Source: Oscillospiraceae bacterium (lineage in GTDB: Bacteria > Bacillota > Clostridia > Oscillospirales > Oscillospiraceae). From it: 64,000 bases of DNA. The DNA is taken from positions 1 to 64,000 of the forward strand of contig SVKY01000003.1 in assembly GCA_015068235.1 (NCBI GenBank). The letters run 5' to 3'. The notes under the pieces are model-generated. The model was not told the origin of the DNA. It was given only the letters and a program-made list of their open reading frames with translations, and did not search any database. The number at the start of each line of letters is the position of its first letter. Positions within the stretch are counted from its first letter, which is position 1. The position numbers and the translations under genes are program-made. This document shows, one piece after another, positions 9,906 through 20,182 of the stretch.

Positions 9906-12900
9906 CTATTGCGTTGCAAATACCGCATTTAATATCATGCGGAAATTCTGCAAAAACAGCTTCAGTCCTTGTTCTGAAACCTTTTGGCTGACGGCAGACA
10001 GCCGCAGCCCCTGTTGCGTAAGCGTTAAGCGCACAAACAGATCTGCTGCTTGTGACAAATGCTGCTCCTCACCGTCCAAAGCAAGTACGCAGCTGATGCC
10101 TTCATGAGCGATATCACTCAGGATTTTCGGGGCATCAAATTTCTCAGTGCGACGGTATTCTTCGGAAATATATCGCAGCAAATCCTCAAAATTCTGAAGC
10201 TTGCTCACATCAACTTGGATCGAATAATACGTCCCCTCATTCACGCCGCAAAGCTGAATATCGCTCGTGCGCAGCACGGAAGTTAATGCAAAAGCATACG
10301 CCGACATCACTATGTCTTGCAGCATGGTTGGGTTCTGATTTTTCAGCTGCAAAACAGATTGCGCCAGCTTTTCTCGATCCGTAAACGACAGTTCATTTTT
10401 CGTCCCAGCTGAAAGCAGCTCTCGTCTAATCGGCATCGCCTTTAGTCGCAAAACCGCTGCCTTGCTCTGATCGATATATTTTGCAAGCATCGCAATCGTC
10501 GGATTTGCAAAAATATCCGAAATGCCAATCACATCTACATGAATCTTTTTAATTTCATCGTGCATTTTGACCACGAGGATCGAGTTGCCGCCGATCGCCA
10601 TAAAATTATCATGCAAGCCAATACTCTGTCGATCCAAAAGCTTCTGCCAAATCTCAAGAAGCTGCTTCTGCGTCTGTGTCAGCGCCGTGTTGATCGTCAT
10701 TGCTCGGCTAAAATCGGGATGCGGCAAGCGTTTTTTGTCTACCTTGCCGTTCAAGGTTAACGGAATCTGCTCCATAGAAATAATGGATCTTGGTATCATA
10801 TAGGAAGGTAAACTTTTTGAAAGATTTTCTTTCAGTTCCTCTTCATTTTTCTTGTCGTTCGAAACATAATACGCAACGATCCACTTCGTTCCGTTATGCT
10901 CAATCAGTGTTGCAGCCGCGGAAGTGATCCCATCGGTTTTCTGCAGAGCAGCTTCGATTTCGCCAAGCTCGATGCGATTTCCGTTGATCTTCACCTGTGC
11001 ATCGCGGCGCCCTAAAAATTCAAGCTGACCATCTCGGTTCCACCTGACCATGTCACCCGTTCGATAAAGACGTCCGAATGGAGTATTCACAAACCCTTTT
11101 AACGTCTGCTCCTCATCGTGCAAATAGCCCAGCGCCAGGCTCTCACCGCCGATCAACAGTTCTCCTGCGGCATACGGCGGCACAAGCGCTCCATTTTCAT
11201 CTGTAACATACGCTGTTACACCATCGATCGGCTTGCCGATCGGAATATTTCTGCTTTGCTGCGCAACCTCATAGCTCGTGGCAACAACGGTATTCTCCGT
11301 CGGTCCGTAATTGTTGAACAAACGATAGCTGCGATCATAAGCAAAATGATTGAGCTTGTCACCGCCTGTGAGCAAAATGCGCAAAGAACGATTGTCGATC
11401 TTCATAAATTGCTCGCAAACGGGTGTCGGCAGGAAGCTCACCGTCACACCATTGACTTCAAAATATTCGTTCAGCGCCTTGATATCCAGGCGCAACTCAT
11501 CCGGTATCACATGGATGCTTGCCCCCACCGCCAAGGAAGGGAAAATCTCCCAGACCGCCGCATCAAAGCCGAAACCTGCATATCTCGTTGTAACATCCCC
11601 ACTCGACAGGGCAAACTCCCTTAAATGCCAGCGCACCAAATTCGCAAGACCTTTATGGCTGATCTCGACACCCTTTGGAATACCGGTCGAACCGGAGGTA
11701 TAAATGACGTAAGCACGCTCTTGCGCCTTTGTATTATCAGCAAACGGAACATCCGAAACGCAAACATCGCTCGTCAGCAAGTACGGAAGCGCTCCGAGTC
11801 GATGGGCATTTTCCGCATCGGTAACGGCATATTTGCATCGGCTGTTTTCTATAATTGCAGCAATTCTGTCATTCGGCGTATTCACATCAATCGGCAAATA
11901 CGCTGCACCTAACTTGCAAATGCCCAAAATCGACACGATCGCTTCCATACCGTTTTGCAGCAAAACACAAACGATATCGCCGTATTTTACGCCCCTATCG
12001 CTCAAGGCATAAGCATAGCCGTCTGCCTTTGCGATCAGTTCGGCATAGGAGATTGCTTCGTCACCAAATATGATCGCTATCTTCTCGGGATAAGTTTTTG
12101 CCGCTTCCTCTATCATGGAAATGGCTGTCTTTTCACTGATCGTTCCATTTTTCGTATTTGAAAATGCTTGCAGCATTTCTATTTGTTTCGGTGTCACCGC
12201 TGTTAGCGATTCGTCATTACAAATCTGCTTCAAAACATATAGATAGCTCTGCAAAATATTTTCTGCCGTCTGCTCATAAAACAGCTCTTTTGCAAACGAG
12301 ATCGAAGCCTCACAGCAATTTTCCGCTTGCGAAACACCCAAAACGATGTCATATTTCGCCGCATTGAGTGTGCTGTTTTCTGCTGTCAAACGTGCATCTG
12401 CCATCGCAAGCGATTCCACAGCGCCCGTCTCATAAGAGAACACCACACGCAACCTCGGCATTTTGTCCGAAAGCTCGAACATGGCATTTTGTTTTGCCTC
12501 AATTACTTCGTTCTCCACCTGCTTGATGGCATCGAAAATATCCAATTTCTCAGAAAAATCTGCACTCACAGGCAGGACATTTACCATCATGCCGGGCATT
12601 TTTTCAAGTTGCGCCGATGTACGCATCGAAAGCGGCACGCCGATCGTAATATTCTTTTGACCGCTGAAACGTTGCAGCGTGAACATTGCGCCGTAGAGCA
12701 AAACATTGTGCAAGGTCGTTTGCAAGCGCTTTGCTTTTTCCTGCAATTTTGCAAATAGTTCTTGCGATACTGCCACGCAAAGCTGCGACGATACAGAAGC
12801 TTCTCCCTGCAAATCGGTCTCAAGCTCCAACGGCTCCATGTTTTTTTGCGCCCAATGCGCAAGCGCTTCTTCGGACGATTTTTGATTGAGCCACTGCGTA

Positions 12901-15900
12901 AAATCTTTATACTGCAAGTCGGGCTCCTTCAGCGCTTCGCCGTTATATGCCGATGCCAGATCAGAAAGCAGGATCGGCATGCTCTCGCCGTCTGAAATGA
13001 TGTGGTGAATATCGGCAAACAGCTTTTGTTTATCACCGCAAGATGCTAAAGCAAAGCGCATGAGCGGATCATTTTCGAGATCGAACGGACGAACAAAATT
13101 CGCAAATGCAACTGCAAAATCTGTCACATGATCGAGCCGTTCAAGCACAATCGACTGTTTTCCGATTTTCTGATAAACCTCACCGTTTGATGTGAAGAAG
13201 TTTGTGTGAAGAATCTCATATTTCTGCACAAGTCGGTCGATTGCCTCCTGCAGTCGCTCAGGATCAATATTGCCCTCAACATCGTAGCAGACGGGCATGT
13301 TATAAGTCGTTCCCGCTTGGCTGCGCATTTCTGCAATATAGACATTTTTCTGAACCTGAGATGCAAGATAACAATCCATTTTCGCCGCTTTTTGAATCAT
13401 TTCAAAGCGATCGGTCTTTTCGCTTTCTAACTCTAATGCAAGCTCGCTGACCGTCGGCTTTAAGAACACGGTCCTAAACGACAGGCGTTTACCAACACGC
13501 TGTTCGATCTGATTCAAAAGCTGTGCAAGCTTCAAAGAATGACCGCCAAGCTCGAAAAAGCTGTCATGAATACCAACTCGTGTGAGCTGCAAAACTTCCG
13601 CAAAAATACGGCAAAGCGTTTCTTGCAACTCATTTTCAGGTGCAATATATTCATCTTGCAGGCTCTCTTCGATCTGCGGCAGAGCATCTTTGTCGACCTT
13701 GCCGTTTCTTGTATAAGGGATCGAAGCCATACGCAGCATGAAGCTCGGCACCATATATTCAGGAAGCAGTTTCTTCAATTGCTTTTTGACATCCGAAAGC
13801 TCGATATTGCCGACAATATACGCATAAAGTGCATTCTCGCCATCTCGATCCTTGCGGACAACGACCGCACAATCCTGAATTTCAGGAATTTTGTGCATCG
13901 CAGAATCAATCTCGCCGAGTTCGATGCGGTTGCCGCGGACCTTGACCTGTTCATCATTTCTGCCCAAATACTCGATGTTGCCATCGGGCAGCCAGCGACC
14001 TAAGTCGCCTGTTTTGTACACCCGGCTGCGCGCATCGAACGGGTCTTGCATGAAGCGTTCCTTCGTCCGCACCTCGTCACCAATATACCCTCGTGCAAGC
14101 TGCACCCCACTGAGCCATATCTCGCCCTTGTGTCCGATCGGCTGCTTTTGTCCGCTACGGTTGACGATATAAACTCTTACATTTTCAATCGGTTTGCCGA
14201 TCGGGATATTTTCATACGACTTATCAACCTTGAACACCGTCGAAAGCACTGTACCCTCTGTCGGTCCGTAGTTGTTATAGATCGTATAATCCTCGGCGCA
14301 CGTCTTGAGCTTATCGCCGCCTGTAATCACCTTCTCAAGTGACGTGGATTTCAGCTTCGCAAACTGCTCACACACAGGTGTCGGGAAAAAGCCAATGTTG
14401 ATCCGCTCCCGTTCGATATAATCTCGAATCGCAGGTAAGTCCATACGCATCTGCTCTGCGATGATGTGAATCTCGGCACCTGCTGCCAATTGCGGATACA
14501 TCTCATGCACCGACGCATCAAAGCCGAAGCCTGCATACTTTGTCGTCCGATCCTCGGGCTTGATCTCGTAATACTCGTTATGCCACTGTATCAGATTCGA
14601 AAGCGCCTTATGCTCGATCATAACACCCTTCGGTTTTCCCGTTGAACCCGAGGTGAAGATCACATAAGCAAGATCGTCTGTGCCGATTTCAGGAAGTTTT
14701 TTGATCTCTGCTTTCTTCGCATCACTGATCATAATGGTCTTTGCTGCATCTAAGCTTGTTTCCTTCTGCGTCAGAACTATCTTGCACTTACTCTGTGTGA
14801 TCATATGTGCGATGCGTTCTTCGGGATACAGTGGATCGATCGGCATATATGCCGCGCCCGCTTTCATTGCGCCGATCGCACCGATGAAAGCCTCCGTCCC
14901 TGCACCTGCCATGACACCGACAATGTCCTCTTTTTGAACACCGTTTTCAATCAAAGCGGATGCAGCCCTGTCTGTCAGTTCATCTAACTTAGCATAGCTC
15001 ACGCTTTCTTCCATGCAGACCAAGGCGATTTTTTCCTTCTGGCGTTCTGCCTGTTTCCTGAACAGTGAGATGAAGGTCTCGTTCGTTTTGTATTGTTTTG
15101 TTTTATTAAATGCGTTGAGTTTTTCTTCCTCTGCTTGGCTCAGCATGCTTGCTTTCCCAAGTGAGTCTTCTGCGTGGTTTAAGAACCAGTTTATCATGTT
15201 CTCAAAATGCTGCAGCATTCGTTCTGCCGTTTCCTTTTCAAACAGGCTCGGCTTATAATTGCACACCAACGCATAGTGCGCATTTTGCAGCTCCACGTCA
15301 AACACAAGGTCAAATTTCCCCGCTCCGATATCCGTCCTGCACTGCTCTGCGCTGAAATCTTTGCCCTTCAGCGTGCGCATGGTTTTCGTATCGAAGTAAT
15401 TGAAAAATACGTCAAACATTGCATTTCTGCCGTTTGCTCTTTGTCCCTGCACTGCTTCGCTCAAGGTATTCAATGGGTATTCCTGATTGCTCAGGGCGCC
15501 GACGATAAATTCCTTGACCTCGCTCAAATATTCCTTTACGGTTTTCTCTGCCTTCGGTGAAGTACGCACAGACAGCGTATTGACCATCATACCCACGATC
15601 GATTCCGTATCTGCATGTGTTCTGCAAGAAACAGGGGTTCCGAGTGTGACATCTTCGTTATCATAATATCTGCCAAGCATTGCCGTCAGCACCGAAGTGA
15701 AGAACACATACGGTGTGATATCATATTTTTGGCAGAATTTTGCAACCTCGTTTTCTGTCAGATTCTCGATCGCTCGATAGGTCAATGCGCCTCTATGGTC
15801 CTGCTTCTCCGTTCTCTTATGATCCAGGGGCAGATCTTCCTCGGGAAGCTCATTTTCATAAGCCTTCTTCCAAAATGCCTCTTGCTGCGAAAGATCCTTT

Positions 15901-18900
15901 TTCTCCATCCATGCGCAATAGTCACGGTATTGGAGCCTTACCTCAGGCAGCGCTTCGCCATTATAAAGCTTCTCAAATTCTTCCAGCAATATTTCTGCGC
16001 TGTGACCGTCAACGATGATATGATGGAAGTCCAAAAGAAGCCATCTGTCTTCCCCATCACTTGCCAAAGCGCCTCGCATTAGAGGCAGCTTCGTCAGATC
16101 ATACGGTCGTAAGAAGCGGTCTAATTCTTCTTCGATCCTGCCTGTTACCGTTCTATGCTCAAATTCGAACGGGCAGCTCTTATGTACGATCTGCAAGAAC
16201 CTTCCGTCTTCCAGTGCAAAGCTTGTACGCAAGCTCTCATGGCGCTTTATCAGCTCCTGCCATACTTTGGTTGCTTTTTCTTCATCGAAATTTCCGCTCA
16301 GCTTGAAGCAATAAGGCACGTTATAATTTCGCTTTGTTTCATCGATCTGCTCGAAGATAAACAAGCGCTTTTGTGCCTCGGACATCGGGTAATTCGGTGC
16401 AATTTCCGTTTTCTCGATGTGTGTTTTTTCGATCGCTGTACCACGGATTCGCTCGGCAAGCTTTTCTGCCGTCTTCAGTTCAAAAACATCCTTGATCGTA
16501 ATTGCTCCGTGCAAGAGGTTTACTAACTGCGCACTTTTGAGTGAGTGGCCACCCTGCTCGAAGAAATTATCATAAATGCTGATCTTTTCCAAACCGAGAA
16601 CCTTGATCATCGCCTGACAGACTGTTTCCTCTGTCTCATCTCTCGGTGCGGTATATTCCTCCGTCCGTTTGATTTCGATCTCGGGCAGTGCCTTTTTATT
16701 CAGCTTGCCATTGGTTGTCAAAGGAATGGTGTCAATATATGCGATATAGCTCGGGAGCATATAATCCGGCAGATATTCTCTCAGCTTTTCTTTGAGATTC
16801 TGATCTTCTTCACCGACCACATAAGCGCAGATTGCATCCTTGCGCACGATCACAGCGCAATCTTGCACGCTATCGATGCTTCTTAAAATGCTCTCAATTT
16901 CACCAAGCTCGATTCTAAAACCTCGAATCTTGACCTGTTCATCGATTCTGCCCATGAACTCGATATTTCCATCGGGCAGCCAGCGTGCCAAGTCGCCGGT
17001 TCTGTATAGCTTTCCCTTTCCGTACGGATTGGGAATAAATTTTTCCTCCGTCAGCTCGGGGCGATTCAAATAGCCCTTTGCCAAGCCGTCTCCTGCGATA
17101 CACAGCTCACCCGGAATTCCGATGCCGCAAAGCTGCATGCCCTGCAAAATATAAATCTGCGTATTATGCACCGGGCTTCCGATGGGCAAGGTGCCCTCAA
17201 AGTTTTCAGGAACGGTAAACCTGACCGCAATCGTTGTCGATTCCGTCGGACCATACGCGTTGGTCAGCTGCAATTTAGGATTACGCTCCATAAGCTGCTT
17301 CACGCACTGCTCCGAGGCTCTCTCGCCGCCAAAGCTGATGCTCCTGACCTCGTCAAACATCGCTGCGTTATAGCTCACATACTGGTTAAACAGCGCCGTT
17401 GTGACGAACTGCATATTGATCTTTTGCTCTTTCAGGTATTTTGCGAATCGTTCTGCATCGAGCAAAAGATCTTCCGTTATGATATGCAGGCAGCCACCAT
17501 TTAAGAGCGTACCCCAAATCTCAAACGTCGAAGCATCGAATACAAGCTGTCCCGTTTGAATGGTTCTCGTTTCTTTTCTAAACGGCATATAATCACAGTT
17601 CATCACCAAATTATTGATGCTGTGATGCTTGATCAAAACGCCCTTGGGTCGTCCTGTGGTGCCGGAAGTATAGATGCAATAGGCAGCATCTGTCGGATCG
17701 TTGACGTTCGGGGGATTCTCTGTTTTTCCCTCAAACACCAACGCATCTGTGAGGTCGATCACAGGAATTTGGGTCTGCACGCTCGCCTGATAGGTCAAGA
17801 TCACCTTCGGCTTGCAGTCAAGCAAAATATCCTCGATGCGCTGCTCCGGGTAGGACGGATCGATGGGCACATATGCCGCACCTGCCTTTAAGATAGCGCA
17901 GATGCCGATCACGGTCTGCAAGCTCCGCTTCGGCAAGATGGCAACCAAGTCCTCACGCTTCACACCCATCTCACGCAGCTTCCACGCAAGGGCGTTGATT
18001 CGCTCGTTCAGTTCTCGGTAAGTCAGGCACTTTTCGCCAAAAACCAGCGCCGTCTCGTTCCCTCTCGCTTCAACCTGCGCCTCAAACAGCTCCATTACTG
18101 TCTTGTTCTTCGGATACTCCGCCTGCGTTGCATTAAACTCGCCTAAAATTCTTCTTTCTTCCTCGCTGCTTAAGCAGGAAATGTTTTCTACATTGTCGTT
18201 CAAATTCGCAGCCATATACTCGATCGCATTGCAATAATGCGTTGCGATCAAAGCAATATTTCGCTGCGTATATACATTCGGATCGTAAAGGATCTCCACT
18301 GCAATCCCGTCAGCATCCTTGCAGGCACTGACCGTGATATCATAATTCGTCTGCTCACGGCTGTGCTCCTGCGGTGTCTCGTTTTCTTCCGAGGGTAAAA
18401 CATAATAATTCTCAAAAGCAAACAATGTGCGAATCAAATTTTCACTCTGCACTCTGCGCTGAATTTCCGCCAAAGAACAGTATGTGATCTCCTCTGCTTC
18501 ATTGTTCGCGTGCTGATTTCGCTCTAAAAATGCTAAAATGGTCTCATTCGGGATCGTTTGCACCCTAGCAGGAATGGTATTGGCAAACAAGCCGATCATC
18601 TGCTCGATGCCCTTGATGGGCGCATTTCTGCCGGAGACCACCTTGCCAAAAACAACATCGCTGCAATGATTATATTTTTGCAGCACGATTCCCCATGCGC
18701 TTTGCAAAACAGTGCTTTCCGTCACATGCTTCGTTCGTTTCAGCTCTGCAATATCCGCCGATGCCTTTGCACGAATGCGGAAGCTGTATGTCTGCATCTG
18801 ACAATCTGTTTTAGGGGGTTGCTCAATCGGAGCAATTCCTATGGCAGCATCATAGCTCGCCAAATACTTCTCCCAAAACTGCAAGCCCACTTGCGAATCC

Positions 18901-19544
18901 TGTTTTTCAAGCCATTTGACATACTTGGAGTATTCGCTGTTTTCCAATCTTTCTCGCTGGATCAAGTGAGAAAGTTTTATATCATCGCAGCCGTCTGAAA
19001 GCTTTCTGTAATAGCGCATCAGATCCGCATGCAGCAGCGACATACACCAACCGTCAACGATGATATGATGCATCGTCCAAATCAGCTTAAATTGATCATT
19101 GGAAAGCTTCACACAGCAAAAACGCAGCAATGTGTCCTTCTGTAAATCAAATCCCCGACGGATCTGCTCCTGCCTCAAGTGCGAAAGGCGTTCTTCCTTG
19201 TCGTCAGCTTCGCTGAGATCGACAGAGCAAAAATCGGGTTCTCTCTGCTTCAAGACGACCTGACGGGGCTTTGCCATACCTGCATAAACGATCGCAGTAC
19301 GCAGCGCATCATAGCGCTCTGAAAGTGCAGATGCCGCTTTGCACAATGCAGCCTCATTCACGCTGAAATTCAGACAAAACGTACTTTGGAGAATATAGCC
19401 CGAAGAATCGGCGTTGCTGAGCGCATGAAAAAGCATACCCTCCTGCAACGGTGTCAGCGAATAGATATTATCTATGGATTTGTTCAATATTTTCTTCTGA
19501 TTCAACAAGCCCACTCCCTCTTTTTCGTTCAAAAAGTGCCTCAC
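9906..19544 (-). CDS. Non-ribosomal peptide synthetase NRPS1, C-A-T-C-A-T-C-A-T plus C-terminal half condensation domain
   Basis: Three-module peptide synthetase of 3212 residues. Domains: C1 (HHIIVDG at 159-165), A1, T1 (Ser1001 in GGHS), C2 (HHIIVDG near 1175), A2 (TSGSTGKPKG near 1633), T2 (Ser2003), C3 (HHIISDG near 2180), A3 (near 2617), T3 (GGNS near 2987). A tail of about 190 residues follows that resembles the second half of a C domain and lacks HHxxxDG. Hand-read pockets: A3 D-A-W-F-L-G-N-V-V (the Leu code), A2 D-A-H-F-I-G-N-V-L (Leu-like), A1 D-A-F-F-S-G-A-T-I (probably aliphatic, unsure). No thioesterase, reductase or epimerase domain. The GTG start at 19542-19544 overlaps the transferase stop but has a poor ribosome site. 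A TTG at 19506-19508 (residue 13), preceded by GAGGGAG, may be the true start. The leading C1 domain implies an acyl or peptidyl donor from another protein or from an acyl-CoA. Confidence 0.95.
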   Translation of the reverse strand: MRHFLNEKEGVGLLNQKKILNKSIDNIYSLTPLQEGMLFHALSNADSSGYILQSTFCLNFSVNEAALCKAASALSERYDALRTAIVYAGMAKPRQVVLKQREPDFCSVDLSEADDKEERLSHLRQEQIRRGFDLQKDTLLRFCCVKLSNDQFKLIWTMHHIIVDGWCMSLLHADLMRYYRKLSDGCDDIKLSHLIQRERLENSEYSKYVKWLEKQDSQVGLQFWEKYLASYDAAIGIAPIEQPPKTDCQMQTYSFRIRAKASADIAELKRTKHVTESTVLQSAWGIVLQKYNHCSDVVFGKVVSGRNAPIKGIEQMIGLFANTIPARVQTIPNETILAFLERNQHANNEAEEITYCSLAEIQRRVQSENLIRTLFAFENYYVLPSEENETPQEHSREQTNYDITVSACKDADGIAVEILYDPNVYTQRNIALIATHYCNAIEYMAANLNDNVENISCLSSEEERRILGEFNATQAEYPKNKTVMELFEAQVEARGNETALVFGEKCLTYRELNERINALAWKLREMGVKREDLVAILPKRSLQTVIGICAILKAGAAYVPIDPSYPEQRIEDILLDCKPKVILTYQASVQTQIPVIDLTDALVFEGKTENPPNVNDPTDAAYCIYTSGTTGRPKGVLIKHHSINNLVMNCDYMPFRKETRTIQTGQLVFDASTFEIWGTLLNGGCLHIITEDLLLDAERFAKYLKEQKINMQFVTTALFNQYVSYNAAMFDEVRSISFGGERASEQCVKQLMERNPKLQLTNAYGPTESTTIAVRFTVPENFEGTLPIGSPVHNTQIYILQGMQLCGIGIPGELCIAGDGLAKGYLNRPELTEEKFIPNPYGKGKLYRTGDLARWLPDGNIEFMGRIDEQVKIRGFRIELGEIESILRSIDSVQDCAVIVRKDAICAYVVGEEDQNLKEKLREYLPDYMLPSYIAYIDTIPLTTNGKLNKKALPEIEIKRTEEYTAPRDETEETVCQAMIKVLGLEKISIYDNFFEQGGHSLKSAQLVNLLHGAITIKDVFELKTAEKLAERIRGTAIEKTHIEKTEIAPNYPMSEAQKRLFIFEQIDETKRNYNVPYCFKLSGNFDEEKATKVWQELIKRHESLRTSFALEDGRFLQIVHKSCPFEFEHRTVTGRIEEELDRFLRPYDLTKLPLMRGALASDGEDRWLLLDFHHIIVDGHSAEILLEEFEKLYNGEALPEVRLQYRDYCAWMEKKDLSQQEAFWKKAYENELPEEDLPLDHKRTEKQDHRGALTYRAIENLTENEVAKFCQKYDITPYVFFTSVLTAMLGRYYDNEDVTLGTPVSCRTHADTESIVGMMVNTLSVRTSPKAEKTVKEYLSEVKEFIVGALSNQEYPLNTLSEAVQGQRANGRNAMFDVFFNYFDTKTMRTLKGKDFSAEQCRTDIGAGKFDLVFDVELQNAHYALVCNYKPSLFEKETAERMLQHFENMINWFLNHAEDSLGKASMLSQAEEEKLNAFNKTKQYKTNETFISLFRKQAERQKEKIALVCMEESVSYAKLDELTDRAASALIENGVQKEDIVGVMAGAGTEAFIGAIGAMKAGAAYMPIDPLYPEERIAHMITQSKCKIVLTQKETSLDAAKTIMISDAKKAEIKKLPEIGTDDLAYVIFTSGSTGKPKGVMIEHKALSNLIQWHNEYYEIKPEDRTTKYAGFGFDASVHEMYPQLAAGAEIHIIAEQMRMDLPAIRDYIERERINIGFFPTPVCEQFAKLKSTSLEKVITGGDKLKTCAEDYTIYNNYGPTEGTVLSTVFKVDKSYENIPIGKPIENVRVYIVNRSGQKQPIGHKGEIWLSGVQLARGYIGDEVRTKERFMQDPFDARSRVYKTGDLGRWLPDGNIEYLGRNDEQVKVRGNRIELGEIDSAMHKIPEIQDCAVVVRKDRDGENALYAYIVGNIELSDVKKQLKKLLPEYMVPSFMLRMASIPYTRNGKVDKDALPQIEESLQDEYIAPENELQETLCRIFAEVLQLTRVGIHDSFFELGGHSLKLAQLLNQIEQRVGKRLSFRTVFLKPTVSELALELESEKTDRFEMIQKAAKMDCYLASQVQKNVYIAEMRSQAGTTYNMPVCYDVEGNIDPERLQEAIDRLVQKYEILHTNFFTSNGEVYQKIGKQSIVLERLDHVTDFAVAFANFVRPFDLENDPLMRFALASCGDKQKLFADIHHIISDGESMPILLSDLASAYNGEALKEPDLQYKDFTQWLNQKSSEEALAHWAQKNMEPLELETDLQGEASVSSQLCVAVSQELFAKLQEKAKRLQTTLHNVLLYGAMFTLQRFSGQKNITIGVPLSMRTSAQLEKMPGMMVNVLPVSADFSEKLDIFDAIKQVENEVIEAKQNAMFELSDKMPRLRVVFSYETGAVESLAMADARLTAENSTLNAAKYDIVLGVSQAENCCEASISFAKELFYEQTAENILQSYLYVLKQICNDESLTAVTPKQIEMLQAFSNTKNGTISEKTAISMIEEAAKTYPEKIAIIFGDEAISYAELIAKADGYAYALSDRGVKYGDIVCVLLQNGMEAIVSILGICKLGAAYLPIDVNTPNDRIAAIIENSRCKYAVTDAENAHRLGALPYLLTSDVCVSDVPFADNTKAQERAYVIYTSGSTGIPKGVEISHKGLANLVRWHLREFALSSGDVTTRYAGFGFDAAVWEIFPSLAVGASIHVIPDELRLDIKALNEYFEVNGVTVSFLPTPVCEQFMKIDNRSLRILLTGGDKLNHFAYDRSYRLFNNYGPTENTVVATSYEVAQQSRNIPIGKPIDGVTAYVTDENGALVPPYAAGELLIGGESLALGYLHDEEQTLKGFVNTPFGRLYRTGDMVRWNRDGQLEFLGRRDAQVKINGNRIELGEIEAALQKTDGITSAAATLIEHNGTKWIVAYYVSNDKKNEEELKENLSKSLPSYMIPRSIISMEQIPLTLNGKVDKKRLPHPDFSRAMTINTALTQTQKQLLEIWQKLLDRQSIGLHDNFMAIGGNSILVVKMHDEIKKIHVDVIGISDIFANPTIAMLAKYIDQSKAAVLRLKAMPIRRELLSAGTKNELSFTDREKLAQSVLQLKNQNPTMLQDIVMSAYAFALTSVLRTSDIQLCGVNEGTYYSIQVDVSKLQNFEDLLRYISEEYRRTEKFDAPKILSDIAHEGISCVLALDGEEQHLSQAADLFVRLTLTQQGLRLSAVSQKVSEQGLKLFLQNFRMILNAVFATQ
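17441..18157. repeat. Near-identical NRPS A-domain repeat, copy 2
   Basis: Part of NRPS1 A1 that matches 1-717 at a constant offset of 17440. The repeat may extend further left in the genome, but the partner leaves the window. Confidence 0.9.
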
Positions 19545-20182
19545 ACTTCAAGCTTTTTGCATTTTTCCAAAACTTCTTTTGCAGAAAGCTTCACAAGCTG
19601 CATCTGCGATTTGGCAGTTATGCTCAGCGCAAAATCCGCAAGCATATAGCATCTCGAAAACATACCATTCGGTGCGATGCCTTCCACAGCCGCCTGCGAT
19701 GTCAGATCGTAGCAAATGCCGTCTCCACTCCATTTGCCGTAGCTCTCTTTCAGCGCCCATATACGAGTAAATTCTCTGCCCGAGGCATCCGATTTTGCCC
19801 GTTTGATCTCCTCAAGCGTCATAAACTGCTTTGCAATCCCCTCGTCAAAGGGCACATAGTCTTGGATATCAACGCCCAACTCAAAGCCTGCAACGCCGCA
19901 GGCAACGCCCTTTTTACAATGCGAAAGATTAAAATAGATTTCAGGAAAATCTGCCAAATAAGGTTTCCCTGTTTGCGCTTTTTCAAGTCTTAGCATCTCA
20001 AAAATGCCATAGTCCTCCGCCAATCCGATCCGCAGCAGAATATACGCCAAAATACTCTGCGTTCGGTCAATTGAGAAACGGTATCGGCTTTGATATTCCA
20101 ATCGCTCAGAGGATAAATACGGAAGCAACGATGAAACAAATTCATCATCTAACTGTCCGATTTTGTCGATATAGTAAAGCAT
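19541..20182 (-). CDS. Sfp-type 4'-phosphopantetheinyl transferase
   Basis: Transfers the phosphopantetheine arm of coenzyme A to the conserved Ser of carrier (T) domains, turning apo-NRPS into active holo-NRPS. The 213-residue length is typical of the Sfp class. Family motifs are visible: FNLSHC, the magnesium-binding GVDIQ near residue 122, and WALKESYGK near 166-174. The start ATG overlaps the stop of the upstream oxoamine synthase by one base (TAATG), and its own stop overlaps the annotated GTG of NRPS1, so translation is probably coupled. Its place directly before the two synthetases makes them the evident substrates. The Sfp family is broad, so it may serve other carrier proteins too. 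Confidence 0.93.
   Translation of the reverse strand: MLYYIDKIGQLDDEFVSSLLPYLSSERLEYQSRYRFSIDRTQSILAYILLRIGLAEDYGIFEMLRLEKAQTGKPYLADFPEIYFNLSHCKKGVACGVAGFELGVDIQDYVPFDEGIAKQFMTLEEIKRAKSDASGREFTRIWALKESYGKWSGDGICYDLTSQAAVEGIAPNGMFSRCYMLADFALSITAKSQMQLVKLSAKEVLEKCKKLEV

Noticed and set aside
1..18157. NRPS repeats as an assembly artefact
   Set aside because: Copies differ at scattered sites and switch partner exactly at a domain linker with the frame intact, which fits biology better. Long reads would still be needed to exclude it fully.
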